Source of the DNA: Thorsellia kenyensis
GTDB lineage: Bacteria > Pseudomonadota > Gammaproteobacteria > Enterobacterales > Thorselliaceae
Reading direction: 5' to 3'
DNA length: 64,000 nucleotides
Assembly: GCF_042432445.1 (NCBI RefSeq)
Contig: NZ_JBHLXE010000097.1
Span: forward strand, 14,300-78,299
Below, one piece after another: positions 63,936 through 64,000 of the stretch. Numbering within the stretch: the first letter of the stretch is position 1; the number at the start of each line of letters is the position of its first letter. The position numbers and the translations under genes were made by a program. Below the pieces are notes generated by a model. The model was not told the origin of the DNA. It worked only from the letters and a program-made list of their open reading frames with translations, and did no database searches.

Positions 63936-64000
63936 ATACCCGTGATCGATGAAGATGCTTGACATTGAAAGATCAAGAGATCAGAATACTTAATATGAAT
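63936..64000 (+). repeat. Dispersed 65-base repeat, copy B
   Basis: Aligns without gaps to 25175-25239 and continues past the window edge. Both copies contain the identical run GAAGATGCTTGACATT. The first copy is followed by a transposase-like remnant, so this one may be the start of a similar element. Confidence 0.75.

Larger units (their letters stand above)
58636..64000 (+). mobile_element. Left end of an integrative element / genomic island at tRNA-Arg
   Basis: A tRNA gene followed by a P4-type integrase reading away from it, an AlpA-type regulator, a phage-type methyltransferase and a row of small minus-strand genes with individual terminators is the usual layout of a tRNA-integrated island or satellite prophage. 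No second copy of the tRNA 3' end occurs in the window, so the far boundary lies beyond 64000. Confidence 0.8.

Overview
The window is AT-rich DNA from a gammaproteobacterium. The potG-potH-potI-rlmC order matches the enterobacterial arrangement. The thiB-thiP pair sits behind a TPP riboswitch, and a yjcH-actP pair is also present. Together with the strong AT bias this suggests a host-associated lineage close to Enterobacterales, such as the Orbaceae. The genus-level placement is inference, because no 16S or other marker gene is present.

Layout. 1-5116 (minus strand): thiamine uptake (thiP cut by the window edge, thiB, TPP riboswitch), glmS and a cysteine-rich lipoprotein. 5324-6591: an intact ISAs1-family insertion sequence with 22-bp ends and a perfect 10-bp target duplication. 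6871-13728: putrescine-type ABC transporter potGHI (no potF visible), rlmC, and acetate uptake yjcH-actP. 14129-15166: an unknown membrane protein, followed by about 1.4 kb of non-coding and probably decayed DNA. 16595-25114: a nine-gene organosulfur operon with two flavin monooxygenases, an M20 deacylase, a GNAT acetyltransferase, an amino-acid ABC transporter with two binding proteins, and an FMN reductase. Its content matches the Bacillus yxe and ytm operons for S-(2-succino)cysteine or S-alkylcysteine breakdown.

26164-41559 is the most unusual region: a dedicated type II fatty-acid/polyketide-like locus. It encodes AcpS, a ketoreductase, a FabZ-like dehydratase, an ACP, a GcvT-like folate enzyme, a ketosynthase fused to a catalytically dead ketosynthase (KS-CLF-like in one chain), a second dead ketosynthase, a further possibly KS-derived protein, a FabL-like enoyl reductase and a FabD-like acyltransferase. 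Interleaved with these is an envelope export system: a LolD/MacB-type ATPase, a periplasmic protein, an FtsX-type permease, a LolA-like carrier and an outer-membrane barrel. I infer that the locus makes an acyl or polyketide lipid and delivers it to the outer membrane. The gene set is not that of aryl polyene clusters. A second copy of only the export half (ATPase, permease, LolA-like, barrel) lies at 52964-58079 on the other strand. Between the two are a leucine-dehydrogenase-like enzyme, a 2532-residue autotransporter and a SapC-family protein.

58636-64000 is the left end of an integrative element. A tRNA-Arg(CCU) is followed by a P4-type tyrosine integrase, an AlpA-type regulator, an MT-A70 methyltransferase, several small or unknown proteins, a multi-pass membrane protein and a RES-domain (NAD-degrading toxin-type) protein. 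The last 65 bases resemble a sequence at 25175 that lies just upstream of a transposase remnant, so two copies of a degraded mobile sequence probably flank much of the window.
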